The notes beneath the pieces were generated by a model. That model did no database searches, was not told the DNA's origin, and saw nothing but the letters and a program-made list of their open reading frames with translations. From CAZUMW01 sp964621615 (GTDB lineage Bacteria; Desulfobacterota; WTBG01; CAIYCZ01; CAIRTM01): 64,000 nt of DNA. Shown here piece by piece: positions 17,201 through 26,638 of the stretch. The position numbers and the translations under genes are program-made. The stretch lies in assembly GCA_964621615.1 (NCBI GenBank), contig CAZUMW010000004.1, forward strand, positions 129,428 through 193,427, in the 5' to 3' direction. How positions within the stretch are numbered: position 1 is the stretch's first letter; the number at the start of each line of letters is the position of its first letter.

Positions 17201-20200
17201 GTGCACAAAAAAATCCAGTCCCCTCCCGGAATTCGCCCATATAGAGCTGACAGTATTATGGAATCAACTGTAAAACGCGGAATATGCGGTATATGCAGCG
17301 CAGGCTGCTGGATCGTTGCATCTTATGACAAAGACGGCAACATTGTGCGCGTTCGTCCTGATGAGAGCTCTGAAATGGGAATGCTGTGCACGCTCGGTGA
17401 GCACAGCCCTGACATCATCTATTCTGAACACCGGGTGCTCACCCCGCTGAAGCGCACCGGCAAAAAAGGATCCTATGCTTTTGCCCCTATTTCATGGAAT
17501 GAAGCTTACAGAATAATCACCACCAGGCTACAGGCAATAAAAGCTGCTCATGGCCCTGAAGCAGCAGCGGTATACACCGGTGTCGGAACATTTGAGCCGG
17601 CATATTGTGATATCTTTCAGCCAAAGGGGGTTGCGGTGTCATCTGCAAGCAGTATCCTGTTTCCGTTCGGGTCACCCAACACCATGGGGGTTGGTGCGCT
17701 GTGTTATGTTGCCTATGGTATGATCGCCCCCCATGTTACCTGCGGTAAGATGCTCATCGATATGTTCAACGACCTGGAAAATTCCGAGCTCATCGTTGTC
17801 TGGGGCACAAACCCCGCAACAGATCTCCCTCCTGTTGACATGAAACGAATACTGAATGCAAAAAACCGCGGGGCAGAAGTTATTGTGATCGACCCCAGGC
17901 GAACCGAAACAGCACACCTTACCGATGCAGAATGGATTCCCGTTCGCCCGGGCACAGACGGTGCACTTGCCCTGGGCATGATCAGCGTGCTGATTGAAGA
18001 GGAGCTTTATGACGAGCAATTTGTGTCAAACTGGTCGACAGGGTTTGCCGATTTTGCCCGCTACGCGCAGCACTTTAGTCCGCAGGCTGTTGAACATATC
18101 ACCGGTATCCAGGCAGAAACCATCCGCTCTGCAGCCCGTCGAATCGCCGGTGCTCACGGTGCTTCCCAGCTCATGTACACAGGTCTGGAATACAGTAACT
18201 GCGGCGTTCAGTCTATACGGGCTGCGCTTTCCCTGTGGGCTCTGGCGGGCCAGCTCGACGTTCCCGGTGGGCGCTGTTTTCACATGCCGGGCAGCTTCTT
18301 TCCGATCAACAGGGGCGGGCACGTTGCACCTCCACAGGGAGCTGCGCGAATCGGCGAGGATCGCTTTCCGGTATATAGTGCGTACCGGAACGAGGCTCAT
18401 GCCATGGGGCTGCCGGAATCTGTGCTTGAGGGGATACCATACAAAATACGAGCTCTGATCATTCAGGGCAGTTCAATAACCACATCCTGGCCGAATGCAC
18501 ACCTCTGGCAAAAAACTCTCAGCGAGCTTGACTTTCTCGTATGCATAGATCGCCAGCTGTCAGCAGACGCAGCCTATGCGGACATCGTTCTTCCGGCATG
18601 CACGTATTATGAAACAGAGTCATATATGGTCTACGGCAATATGTTCCGGATACGTGAGCGAATGATCTCACCGCGCGGCAAATCCCGAAGTGATATTTTC
18701 ATTATGTCCACGCTCGCTAAGCATCTCGGCTACGGGCATCTTTACCCGCAGACAGAAACAGAGCTTCTCTCACATGTTCTCGAAGGATCCGGGTTTACAT
18801 GCGATGACGTACGGAAAAACGGCGGCACAGCGTCGATAGACACACCTATTATGCAGTTTCGCAAATGGGAGAAAGGGCTCCTCAGAGCAGACGGCAAACC
18901 AGGCTTTGACACGCCGAGCGGAAAATTTGAATTTGCATCGCACATACTCGAAGAGCACGGGTATGCACCCCTGCCCGAATATACCGAACCGCAGGAAGGC
19001 CCCCTGTCCCGCGGTGACATGCTATCTGATTATCCGCTTGTATTTAACTCGGGCTCCCGTACTCGTACAAGCTTTCACACGCAGCATCACGGTATTTCGA
19101 ATTTAAACCGTGAGCATCCGGAACCCGTTGTCACCATAAACACCAGTGATGCCGAAAATCGTGCAATACGCAACGGTGAAAAAGTCCGCATCCTATCCCC
19201 CCGCGGCGAAGTTGCGATGCGGGCTCATCTGAGCGATGATATCGCTCCGGGGTTTGTTGACGCAAACCACGCCTGCGGCTCTCCCGTTGGGCCCAGGGCA
19301 TGGCGTGATACAAATATCAATATCATCACCGACATACATCAATATGACCCTATTTCCGGATTCCCTGTGTATAAATGCCTTCTGTGCGACATAAAACGAG
19401 ATAACACAGACGGCAACAGAGTAACAATAAACACCCAAAGAATAACGCCCGAAAGGCTCGGCGTTAAACATGATAAACGCGAAATCAGCACCGAAGTGTA
19501 CCTCGACCATAATGCAACAACCCCTCTTTCGAAAGAATCCCTGCAGGCAATGACAGCTGTGCATGACCGTATGTACGGTAACCCGTCGAGCATCCATACT
19601 GCCGGTGTCATGTCACGGAAAATCATAGATGATGCCAGGCGCCTTGTGGCAAATGCATTGAACTGCACCGCCCGGCGCATCATTTTTACCAGCGGCGGAT
19701 CCGAAGCAATCAACCTTGCCATTAAAGGAACAGCCTTTTCAGCATCAGAAAACAATACTCATATTATCACCTCCGTCATAGAACACCCGTCCGTGCTCAA
19801 CGCCTGTGACTGGCTCGAGGATCGCGGCTTTACGATAACACGGCTGCCGGTTGACAGCACCGGCAAAATTGACCCGTATGACCTGCGCCATGCGCTTACT
19901 CCGCAGACCTGCCTTGTCACGCTGATGATGGCCAATAACGAAACAGGAACCGTACAGCCGATAAAAAAGCTTGCAGCTATTGCCCGAAGCAGCGCTGCGT
20001 ATTTCCATACCGATGCTGTGCAGGCGTTCGGAAAAATTCCTGTTGATGTCCAGGAACTGAATGTGGATCTTCTCAGTGTATCGGCGCATAAGCTCTACGG
20101 GCCAAAAGGCGCAGGGGCTCTATATATTGCAAAAACCGTCAATATAGAAAGCCTTATTCACGGGGGCGGTCAGGAATATGGAATACGATCGGGAACGGAA

Positions 20201-20647
20201 AACGTTCCGTGCATAGCTGGCTTCGGAAAAGCTGCCGAAGCTCTGCCGCAGATTCTCGCGGACATGTCCGGAATCAGATCCCTGCGCGATATGCTTGAAC
20301 AAAAAATCGGGCATGCAGTTCCGTCCCTGCGCTTAAACGGGCACAGGCATGACCGCCTGCCGAACACGCTGAACGTCGTTTTGCCCGGCTACAGAGGGGA
20401 ATCGGTCGTGCTTGCAATGGCGCAGGCCGGCATTTATTTTTCATCAGGATCAGCATGCAAGGCCGGCTCATCGGATCCGTCACATGCGCTTCTTGCCATG
20501 GGGCTGTCTGAAACGGATGCCCACTGCAGCGTACGCTTCACTCTTGGGCGCTCGAACACGGAGGATGACATTATGAGAACGTCGCGTACTCTCGACGAAA
20601 CGCTTAAGCGCGAGAAGCAGCGGGTTAATTTCGTTCCCTGCAGATAA
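17201..20647 (+). CDS. Metallopterin-dependent ergothioneine synthase (molybdopterin oxidoreductase-cysteine desulfurase fusion)
   Basis: A 1148-residue fusion. The N-terminal part (about 22-750) is a DMSO reductase/acetylene hydratase-type protein: 4Fe-4S cysteines C29, C32, C36 and C63, VVWGTNPATDLPP, VIDPRRTETA and a C-terminal dinucleotide-binding domain. C168 in GSPNTMGVGALC is the likely Mo/W ligand. The C-terminal part (about 764-1148) is a NifS-like cysteine desulfurase: VYLDHNATTPLS, PLP lysine K964 in SAHK, catalytic C1086 in GSACKAG. This architecture is that of the enzyme shown in Caldithrix abyssi to move cysteine sulfur onto trimethylhistidine. A histidine methyltransferase gene follows by 26 bases, which strongly supports the call. 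The start may be GTG 17201 or ATG 17258. Confidence 0.88.
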   Translation: MHKKIQSPPGIRPYRADSIMESTVKRGICGICSAGCWIVASYDKDGNIVRVRPDESSEMGMLCTLGEHSPDIIYSEHRVLTPLKRTGKKGSYAFAPISWNEAYRIITTRLQAIKAAHGPEAAAVYTGVGTFEPAYCDIFQPKGVAVSSASSILFPFGSPNTMGVGALCYVAYGMIAPHVTCGKMLIDMFNDLENSELIVVWGTNPATDLPPVDMKRILNAKNRGAEVIVIDPRRTETAHLTDAEWIPVRPGTDGALALGMISVLIEEELYDEQFVSNWSTGFADFARYAQHFSPQAVEHITGIQAETIRSAARRIAGAHGASQLMYTGLEYSNCGVQSIRAALSLWALAGQLDVPGGRCFHMPGSFFPINRGGHVAPPQGAARIGEDRFPVYSAYRNEAHAMGLPESVLEGIPYKIRALIIQGSSITTSWPNAHLWQKTLSELDFLVCIDRQLSADAAYADIVLPACTYYETESYMVYGNMFRIRERMISPRGKSRSDIFIMSTLAKHLGYGHLYPQTETELLSHVLEGSGFTCDDVRKNGGTASIDTPIMQFRKWEKGLLRADGKPGFDTPSGKFEFASHILEEHGYAPLPEYTEPQEGPLSRGDMLSDYPLVFNSGSRTRTSFHTQHHGISNLNREHPEPVVTINTSDAENRAIRNGEKVRILSPRGEVAMRAHLSDDIAPGFVDANHACGSPVGPRAWRDTNINIITDIHQYDPISGFPVYKCLLCDIKRDNTDGNRVTINTQRITPERLGVKHDKREISTEVYLDHNATTPLSKESLQAMTAVHDRMYGNPSSIHTAGVMSRKIIDDARRLVANALNCTARRIIFTSGGSEAINLAIKGTAFSASENNTHIITSVIEHPSVLNACDWLEDRGFTITRLPVDSTGKIDPYDLRHALTPQTCLVTLMMANNETGTVQPIKKLAAIARSSAAYFHTDAVQAFGKIPVDVQELNVDLLSVSAHKLYGPKGAGALYIAKTVNIESLIHGGGQEYGIRSGTENVPCIAGFGKAAEALPQILADMSGIRSLRDMLEQKIGHAVPSLRLNGHRHDRLPNTLNVVLPGYRGESVVLAMAQAGIYFSSGSACKAGSSDPSHALLAMGLSETDAHCSVRFTLGRSNTEDDIMRTSRTLDETLKREKQRVNFVPCR

Positions 20648-20673
20648 CCAAAGTCAATATGAGGGGGGTGTGT

Positions 20674-21666
20674 ATGAAAAGCTCGGCAGTAATTCCGCGC
20701 AAGCATGAAAACGGAAAAACCGATAACTCATTTTCGTCAGCCGTGTTACGAGGGCTGTCCTCCGCTCAAAAAAACATTCCCTGCAGCTTTCTGTATGATG
20801 AACAGGGGAGCAGGCTTTTTGGTGAAATTACCGACCTTGCCGAATATTACCCAACACGATGCGAGCTGGAAATAATTGAAAGCTACGGCAGCTGCATTTC
20901 AGAACATATTACCGACGAACATTTCAATTTGATTGAGCTCGGCTCCGGAGACGGGAAGAAAACAAAAACGCTTCTCGATACGCTTACAGAAAGCGGTTTC
21001 ACATTTCGGTATGTCCCGATCGATATTTCACAAAGCAGCGTCGATGAACTGACAGAAAACCTGTCACAGACACACGGACACATCGCTGTCAGAGGGATTA
21101 TCTCGGACTATTTCAGCGGGCTCCACTGGCTCTCCTCTCAAAACTATCACCAGAATGTCGTGCTGTTTCTCGGCTCAAGCATAGGCAATTTTGCTCCAGA
21201 CGAACGGGTGCACTTTCTGCAAAATCTTTATAAATCTATAAATAGCGGCGACCTGGTACTTATAGGTTTTGATCTGATAAAAAACGTCGACACAATAGTG
21301 TGCGCCTATAACGACAGCAAAGGAATCACTGAAAGCTTCAATAAAAATATCCTCTGCAGGATTAACCGGGAGCTGGGAGGCAATTTCGACCCAGACACTT
21401 TTCGCTACTACAGCACCTGGGATGCGGTATCACAAGCGGTGCACAGCTTTCTTGTCAGCAGCCATGATCAAAGGGTACCCATAAAAGAATTGAAACAATG
21501 CTTCTCTTTTCATGCGGGTGAGCCGGTTCATACTGAATCATCCTACAAATTCAGCATCGACTCTCTGGAAAGGCTCGCATACAAATGCGGTTTTGAAACG
21601 GTTGGCGTCTTCACCGATGACCTCGGTTACTTTGCAGACTGCCTGTGGCGTGTCACAAAAAAATAA
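20674..21666 (+). CDS. egtD: L-histidine N-alpha-methyltransferase (EgtD/EanA family)
   Basis: A 330-residue SAM-dependent methyltransferase that converts histidine to trimethylhistidine (hercynine), the precursor of ergothioneine. Family motifs are clear: SFLYDEQGSRLFGEIT, LAEYYPTRCELEII, the SAM loop LIELGSGDGKKT, FLGSSIGNFAPDE with the substrate-binding Asn, and HTESSYKFSIDSLERLA near the C terminus. I chose ATG 20674 because GAGGGGGG lies 6 bases upstream; an ATG at 20659 is in frame. It is cotranscribed with the preceding sulfur-transfer enzyme. No aerobic EgtB is nearby, in keeping with an anaerobic route. Confidence 0.9.
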   Translation: MKSSAVIPRKHENGKTDNSFSSAVLRGLSSAQKNIPCSFLYDEQGSRLFGEITDLAEYYPTRCELEIIESYGSCISEHITDEHFNLIELGSGDGKKTKTLLDTLTESGFTFRYVPIDISQSSVDELTENLSQTHGHIAVRGIISDYFSGLHWLSSQNYHQNVVLFLGSSIGNFAPDERVHFLQNLYKSINSGDLVLIGFDLIKNVDTIVCAYNDSKGITESFNKNILCRINRELGGNFDPDTFRYYSTWDAVSQAVHSFLVSSHDQRVPIKELKQCFSFHAGEPVHTESSYKFSIDSLERLAYKCGFETVGVFTDDLGYFADCLWRVTKK

Positions 21667-21766
21667 TGTATCACTGTATGATGCAGGTTCACTTGACTGC
21701 CTGAGCGTCAAATCACTTTCACCCCTCACACTGCGCTTCGCGCATACAGCAGAGTGTAATCTCTCG

Positions 21767-22069
21767 TTACTCATACTCAACTTCAACACGTTTCAAATAC
21801 GAGTCAAGCTCTTTAATGCTGTCTTCAATATCATTGTTGTTCTGTGCAAGAGAGGCCTGTTCTATGCGCCTTCCTATTTCACTTATTGTATCAAATCCGT
21901 ATCCGCCGCCGGAGCCTTTCATGCTGTGCCCGGTAAGGCGTATCGTTTCATAATCACCAGCAAGAAGGGCATCATGCATTTTTTTGATATCTTTTTCTTT
22001 GGTCGCCAGAAATACCGGAACGATATCTTCAAGATCTGCATCTATTGTTACAACAATCTTATCTCCCAT
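21767..22069 (-). CDS. Histidine phosphotransfer (Hpt) protein
   Basis: A 100-residue Hpt domain protein that relays phosphate between response regulator domains. The phosphorylatable histidine is H48 in TGHSMKGSGGGYGF, the textbook Hpt motif, embedded in a helical bundle (KKMHDALLAGDYETIRL before and IGRRIEQASLAQNN after). It lies 59 bases downstream of the hybrid kinase gene on the same strand, so it is the natural partner of that kinase's receiver domain. It converges with the methyltransferase gene; no clear terminator lies between them. Its next target is not visible in the window. Confidence 0.88.
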   Translation of the reverse strand: MGDKIVVTIDADLEDIVPVFLATKEKDIKKMHDALLAGDYETIRLTGHSMKGSGGGYGFDTISEIGRRIEQASLAQNNNDIEDSIKELDSYLKRVEVEYE

Positions 22070-22128
22070 ACGCTCAGCGTCCTGTATCCTGTGTAATATC
22101 TGTACTGCTTTTCATCCTGCGGCACACT

Positions 22129-23961
22129 TCACTTTATATAGGCATACTGCTGTATCACGGAAAGAAGCTTTTGCTTTTTAATGGGCTTTGCAAGATAATC
22201 ATCACAGCCGCCCTTTAGACACTCCTCGCGCTCTCCTTCCATTGCGCCGGCCGTCAGGGCGATTATGGGTATCTTTGGGCCGCTGTTTGCTTTCTCAAGC
22301 TGACGTATGTGAGCTGTTGCCTCAAGGCCTCCCATTTTCGGCATCTGCATATCCATTAGTATCAATGTAAGCGAATTTAAGCTCTTTTGGAACGCTTCAA
22401 TGGCTTCAATGCCGTCATTTGCAACTGTTATACGATATCCCTGCTTCTCTAAAATAGTTTTTGCAAGAAGCTGATTGTCAGGGTTGTCCTCAACAAGCAA
22501 TATGCTCACGCTGCCGGGCGATGCTGTGCAGGAGACAGGGAGCTCTGAAGCATCTCCGGACCGGTCTTTCGCTTCTTCGGGCTGCTCCGACGGCGCATAC
22601 GGTATAGTGAAATAAAAAGTCGATCCCCTTCCTGGTTCTGATTCGATCCATATGGAACCGCCAATTAATTCAACCAGATTTTTTGTTATTGTCAACCCGA
22701 GCCCGGTACCCCCGTATTTGCGCGTCGTAGAATTGTCAGCCTGCTGAAATGACTCAAAAATAAGCTTTTGTTTATCAAGCGGTATGCCGATACCGGTGTC
22801 GGCAACATAAAAAAGCAACATATTACCGTCGTGCGGCCTAACCCCGTATTCAATATATCCCGATTCGGTAAACTTCGCAGCATTGCTCACAAGGTTATTC
22901 ATAATCTGAAAAAGGCTGCGGGGATCACACATTATAAAGCTGCTTATGCACCGGTCGCGACGCTGCCGCACCTCAACATTTTTTTCATCCCGCACGACAA
23001 GCGTTGTCGCGCTTGACTGGATATCGGAAAACAAATGGTCAAGAGATGCCGGAATCAGCTCAATCTGCATCTGCCGCGCTTCGAGCTTTGAAAGGTCGAG
23101 AATATCGTTAAGAAGATCCAGCAGGTGCTGGCCGCCGCGCGTTACTTTGTGCAGATACTGTTTCTGCTCCTCGGACAGCGGCTCCTCGAGAACCACTTCA
23201 ACAAACCCCAGAATTGCATTAAGCGGTGTCCTCATTTCATGTGACATATTTGCCAGAAACGTCGACTTAAACCTGTCAGATTCCTCTGCTCGCTCCTTAG
23301 CCCTTTGGAGCTCGCGGGTCCGCTCATTGACCTTTTCTTCAAGGGATCGCCCGTACTCTTCAAGCTGCTGCTTATGCGCAATAAGCTGCTCGTTGATTTC
23401 TTCCAGCTCTTCGCGCTGACGTATATTTTCCTCAAGAATATCGTGTTGCTGTTCCCGCAGTACGCGCAAAGAGTTTTCTGCATGGCGCAGCTGAGCTGTC
23501 GATTGCGAACAGCGCTGCTCAGTCTCAAAGCGCGACCAATACAGCCGCACGTATGATGACAGCGGGCCTGCGCAAAACCTTTCAATGGATGAAATGATAT
23601 CTGATTGTCCGCATTCGGCGCTGTTGCGGCATTGGTCAAAACAAACTATCAGAAAGCCCTGATGGAAACCATCGACAATGATAGTGCTTATCCATACTGA
23701 TACAGAAAGGTGGTTTATGTGAAAAAAGCAGCTACCGGCCTCTGCGATGCTGTTATCGGTCGCAAAACAGTGCTCAAGCACCTGATCGGGAAACCGGGAT
23801 GTTGACGAAACGGCACGCCCCCCCGTGTCCGTCACCGCAGCCTGACAGCAGCAAAACCCGCTGCAGAAGCCGGCAACGCAGTCACAGACATCAATGCTCT
23901 CGATGACTGACCGTTCCTCTTCAAGAAACTGCTCAAGATCCACGTGCATCCCCCCGGTCAC
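22129..23961 (-). CDS. Hybrid sensor histidine kinase with Cys-rich input domain and receiver
   Basis: A 610-residue cytoplasmic hybrid kinase. Residues 1-140 form an input domain with twelve cysteines (for example 26, 28, 33, 37, 38, 39), reminiscent of PocR-type sensory domains but not clearly one. A coiled coil follows (about 150-230), then the HisKA domain with H241 in MSHEMRTPLN, the HATPase_c domain (NNLVSNAAKF, ADTGIGIP, YGGTGLGL) and a receiver domain (ILLVEDNPDN, the Asp in LILMDMQMPKMGG, ALTAG). There are no transmembrane helices. The GTG start overlaps the HDOD stop; an ATG at 23949 is an alternative. It probably signals through the adjacent Hpt. The cysteines hint at redox or metal sensing. 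Confidence 0.85.
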   Translation of the reverse strand: MTGGMHVDLEQFLEEERSVIESIDVCDCVAGFCSGFCCCQAAVTDTGGRAVSSTSRFPDQVLEHCFATDNSIAEAGSCFFHINHLSVSVWISTIIVDGFHQGFLIVCFDQCRNSAECGQSDIISSIERFCAGPLSSYVRLYWSRFETEQRCSQSTAQLRHAENSLRVLREQQHDILEENIRQREELEEINEQLIAHKQQLEEYGRSLEEKVNERTRELQRAKERAEESDRFKSTFLANMSHEMRTPLNAILGFVEVVLEEPLSEEQKQYLHKVTRGGQHLLDLLNDILDLSKLEARQMQIELIPASLDHLFSDIQSSATTLVVRDEKNVEVRQRRDRCISSFIMCDPRSLFQIMNNLVSNAAKFTESGYIEYGVRPHDGNMLLFYVADTGIGIPLDKQKLIFESFQQADNSTTRKYGGTGLGLTITKNLVELIGGSIWIESEPGRGSTFYFTIPYAPSEQPEEAKDRSGDASELPVSCTASPGSVSILLVEDNPDNQLLAKTILEKQGYRITVANDGIEAIEAFQKSLNSLTLILMDMQMPKMGGLEATAHIRQLEKANSGPKIPIIALTAGAMEGEREECLKGGCDDYLAKPIKKQKLLSVIQQYAYIK

Positions 23962-24860
23962 AAAACAAACAGCTCATGTGCTTTTTCAACTTCGGCGGTC
24001 ATATCTTTGAGGATAAGCGATACATCATCCCGGTTAAAGCCGAGTATATCCAATGCATAATTCATCTGCGATTTCTCGATACGTGGACAGGGTGCGAAGC
24101 CTATCTTTTTTGCAGCGCACAATACATCTGCAAGGTACAGAATAGCCGCGCCCAGACTGTGCTGCTCAGGTGCAGCAGAGGGGTCATGGTGGTATGCCAT
24201 CGGCTTGGCGATATCAGGAGCTATTCCCCACCTAAGGGCAACCTGAGAGCCAAGGCGGCCATGGTGAAAGCCGAGATGGCGCAGCTCTGCTTCAACCAGG
24301 CCGCTTTCATCAAAAACAGGTGATTCTATACACTGCACAAATGCGTCGTGGACATACTGATCCTCTATAATTATACCGATGTCATGCATAATACCCATGG
24401 TAAACACTTCTTCGGTTATGTTCAATCCGGCGCGCAGCGCAATGGAGCGGGAGCATACGGCAACAGCCACACAGTACCTCCAGAGTTGATTGCGCGAATA
24501 GCTCTTTATTGACTCATCAGACTGGAACAGATCACACACCGATGCGGCAACAGCGATATGTTTAACCGTTTTAAAGCCGAGAAAAACAACTGCGCGCTTC
24601 ACATTGCCTACTTTCTCGCGCAAGCCGTAATATGTCGAATTAACAATACGAAGGAGCTTTGCGGTTAAAGCCGGGTCAGTTTGAAGAATATCCTGAAGAT
24701 CCCCTGCCCCTGAATTTGGGTCGGAAACGATATCAAGGATTCGCTGCATTACGCGGGGCAGCGTAGAAACCTCATCAATCCCCTTGACAACCTCAGCAAT
24801 GGAAGGAGGTTCGGCAGCTGTTCGCTTACTGTCCACCTGGGAGCTCCCTGTCTGAATCAA
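23958..24860 (-). CDS. HDOD domain signalling protein
   Basis: A 300-residue protein made mostly of an HDOD domain (about residues 25-225): STLPRVMQRILDIVSDPN, LLRIVNSTYYGLREKVGNVKR, GIMHDIGIIIED and the LRHLGFHHGRLGSQVALRWG segment. HDOD proteins are non-catalytic or weakly conserved HD relatives found in signalling pathways. Its stop overlaps the start of the hybrid kinase gene, so the two are translationally coupled and belong to one phosphorelay operon with the Hpt gene. What it binds is unknown. Confidence 0.85.
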   Translation of the reverse strand: MIQTGSSQVDSKRTAAEPPSIAEVVKGIDEVSTLPRVMQRILDIVSDPNSGAGDLQDILQTDPALTAKLLRIVNSTYYGLREKVGNVKRAVVFLGFKTVKHIAVAASVCDLFQSDESIKSYSRNQLWRYCVAVAVCSRSIALRAGLNITEEVFTMGIMHDIGIIIEDQYVHDAFVQCIESPVFDESGLVEAELRHLGFHHGRLGSQVALRWGIAPDIAKPMAYHHDPSAAPEQHSLGAAILYLADVLCAAKKIGFAPCPRIEKSQMNYALDILGFNRDDVSLILKDMTAEVEKAHELFVL

Positions 24861-24868
24861 TACTGAAC

Positions 24869-25835
24869 CTAGTGCAATTCAATAAATGTATCGGTGAAAG
24901 CATCTATAATGTTAAGAAATTCATTCGGAAGTCGCGCGCGAACCTGATCGGATATATGCGGCGGTATAGCTTTGTAATAGGCATGGGCAATTCCTCCGGC
25001 GATACACGCCTGCGTATCACTGTCCCCGCCAAGTGAGACAGCCTTGCGAATCGCATCCTCCACATCCCCGGATTCGATAAATGCCCGTATAGCCTGCGGG
25101 ACAGATCCCCTGCAGGATACGTCAAAAGCGTATCCGGGTCTTATTGTCTCCTTCGGGGTTTAAAACCCTCGCCTTTAGGCGAAGAATGATTATTGGCTCA
25201 GAACTTGCTGTTCATATAGGGTGCTTACCCTCAGGAGAATTTTTGTAGTTATGTGTTTTTCCTTTAGCCCGCTTCAGCGGGAAACTGAATCCACCGGCTT
25301 GTAGCCGGTGGTAGTTCAATTCATCAAGCGGCTGGCGGAGATTATATCCGAACATGCGTTCGATCTTATCTGTTATTTGGCTTTTATCAAAACCACTGAA
25401 TGCCATAAAAACAGCCAGCGCGGCAGCCTGCGCCCCGTGTATTCCTTCGGGGTGATTGTGTGTTACTTCAGCGCTTTTACGCGCTTCTTCCAGCACAGCA
25501 TCCGGGGTCTTACAGGCAAAACCTACCGGACAAACCCGCATGGCTGAACCGTTCCCCCAGCTATTATATGGAGTGCATTCATCTGAAAAAAGCCACCGAT
25601 AAAACCTGCCCCCATACCCTGCGCCGGGATAGCGCCTTCCGTACAGCCTGAGTGCCGAACCATAATCTTTATTACCCATAATCGCGCTTGCAACGGCGAC
25701 AGTCAATACCGTATCGTCGGTAAACCGGGAGGCGGGGGAGAAAAGAGGAAAATCAGCTGATTTTACCGGTCTCACCTCATAAACAGAACCGATAATATCA
25801 CCGGCAATGGCTCCAAGCACCGCTCTTCCCACCAA
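24869..25835 (-). pseudogene. ADP-ribosylglycohydrolase gene split by a 175-bp insertion
   Basis: The first part (25835 to about 25316) encodes the N-terminal two thirds of an ARH/DraG-family hydrolase: GAIAGDIIGSVYE, RFTDDTVLT with the metal-binding TDDT, and NSWGNGSAMRV. The second part (25140 to 24869) encodes FDVSC, then GSVPQAIR, KAVSLGGDSDTQ with the second metal site, and the C terminus. Between them lies a 175-bp hairpin-rich element. Removing exactly 175 bases joins LDEL to RPGYAF in frame and restores a 263-residue protein, the normal family length. As it stands, translation stops at 25212 inside the element, before the second metal site, so the enzyme should be inactive. The start is TTG 25835 or GTG 25820. 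It follows the glyoxalase II gene. Confidence 0.88.
25141..25315. mobile_element. Non-autonomous IS200/IS605-like (PATE-type) element, 175 bp
   Basis: A 175-bp insertion defined by restoration of the interrupted gene (ends ambiguous by one base). It has no coding capacity and no target duplication. It carries subterminal imperfect palindromes: CCACCGGC/GCCGGTGG around TTGTA, CCCGC/GCGGG around TTCA, CGCC/GGCG around TTTA, and GGGTTTAAAACCC. Such end hairpins, lack of inverted terminal repeats and lack of duplication are features of elements moved in trans by IS200/IS605 TnpA. No tnpA is in the window, and I see no second copy here. Confidence 0.78.
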
Positions 25836-25843
25836 TATAATTT

Positions 25844-26614
25844 TTATGCAAAAACATCCTTTTGTCTGCGCAGCTCGGCAAAAACATCCACAGCTGATGC
25901 ATCGCTCATGCCGATAGCTTTTTTAAGATCATCATCAGCTGTTCTCAGAAAAATATTCAGCGAGAGCTCTTCATTCAGCGTCGTCGGGACCGTCGGCGTT
26001 CCTGCATCTGCAGCGTCGCGGACTTCAGCAAGCTTTTTGCGTACAGAATCGTTTTCAGGTTCAACTGAAGCGGCAAACATGTAGTTTGCAAGGCTGTATT
26101 CGTGTCCGCAGTATACCTTCGTGTTTCCGGGCAGTTCTGCGAGCCTGTGCAGCGAGTCATACAGCTCTGCGGCCGTGCCTCCTGCGATGCGACCGCACCC
26201 GCCGGAAAAAAGCGTGTCACCCGTAAAAACGGCGCCTCCCTTGAACGCTTCATGGTCTGCCATATAATAACAGACATGGTCTCTGGTATGCCCCGGGGTT
26301 TCTAAAACCGTAAACGGCAGCCCGCACGCTTCGATACTGTCCCCGTGTGCAACACAGCGGTCTATTAACGGCAATTTTTCACTGTCATATCCAAAAACGC
26401 TGCATCCGCACATATCTTTAAGCTGCTGTGTCCCGGCGCAATGATCAAAATGTGCATGGGTAATCAGCAGCGCCTTAAGCTCAAGCTTTCCGGCTCTGAG
26501 GGCCTGCACGACCGGTTGCGGCTCACCCGGGTCGACAACAACAGCCGCACCGCTGTGCTCGATGATATAACAATAATTATCCGTAAAATTTTTCAGTATT
26601 CTAACGGTACTCAT
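25844..26614 (-). CDS. gloB: Hydroxyacylglutathione hydrolase-like metallo-beta-lactamase (glyoxalase II)
   Basis: A 256-residue cytoplasmic hydrolase that cleaves S-lactoylglutathione or a related thioester. It shows the metal motif THAHFDHCAG, a third histidine in ETPGHTRDHVCYY, FTGDTLFSGGCGR and the CGHEYSLANYMFA motif, followed by a glyoxalase II C-terminal helical region (residues about 175-256). The length matches GloB. In anaerobes lacking glutathione such enzymes may use another thiol. The split ADP-ribosylglycohydrolase gene begins 8 bases after its stop, so the two were probably cotranscribed. Confidence 0.88.
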   Translation of the reverse strand: MSTVRILKNFTDNYCYIIEHSGAAVVVDPGEPQPVVQALRAGKLELKALLITHAHFDHCAGTQQLKDMCGCSVFGYDSEKLPLIDRCVAHGDSIEACGLPFTVLETPGHTRDHVCYYMADHEAFKGGAVFTGDTLFSGGCGRIAGGTAAELYDSLHRLAELPGNTKVYCGHEYSLANYMFAASVEPENDSVRKKLAEVRDAADAGTPTVPTTLNEELSLNIFLRTADDDLKKAIGMSDASAVDVFAELRRQKDVFA

Positions 26615-26638
26615 GCATAGATGCCCTTGGACATTGGT

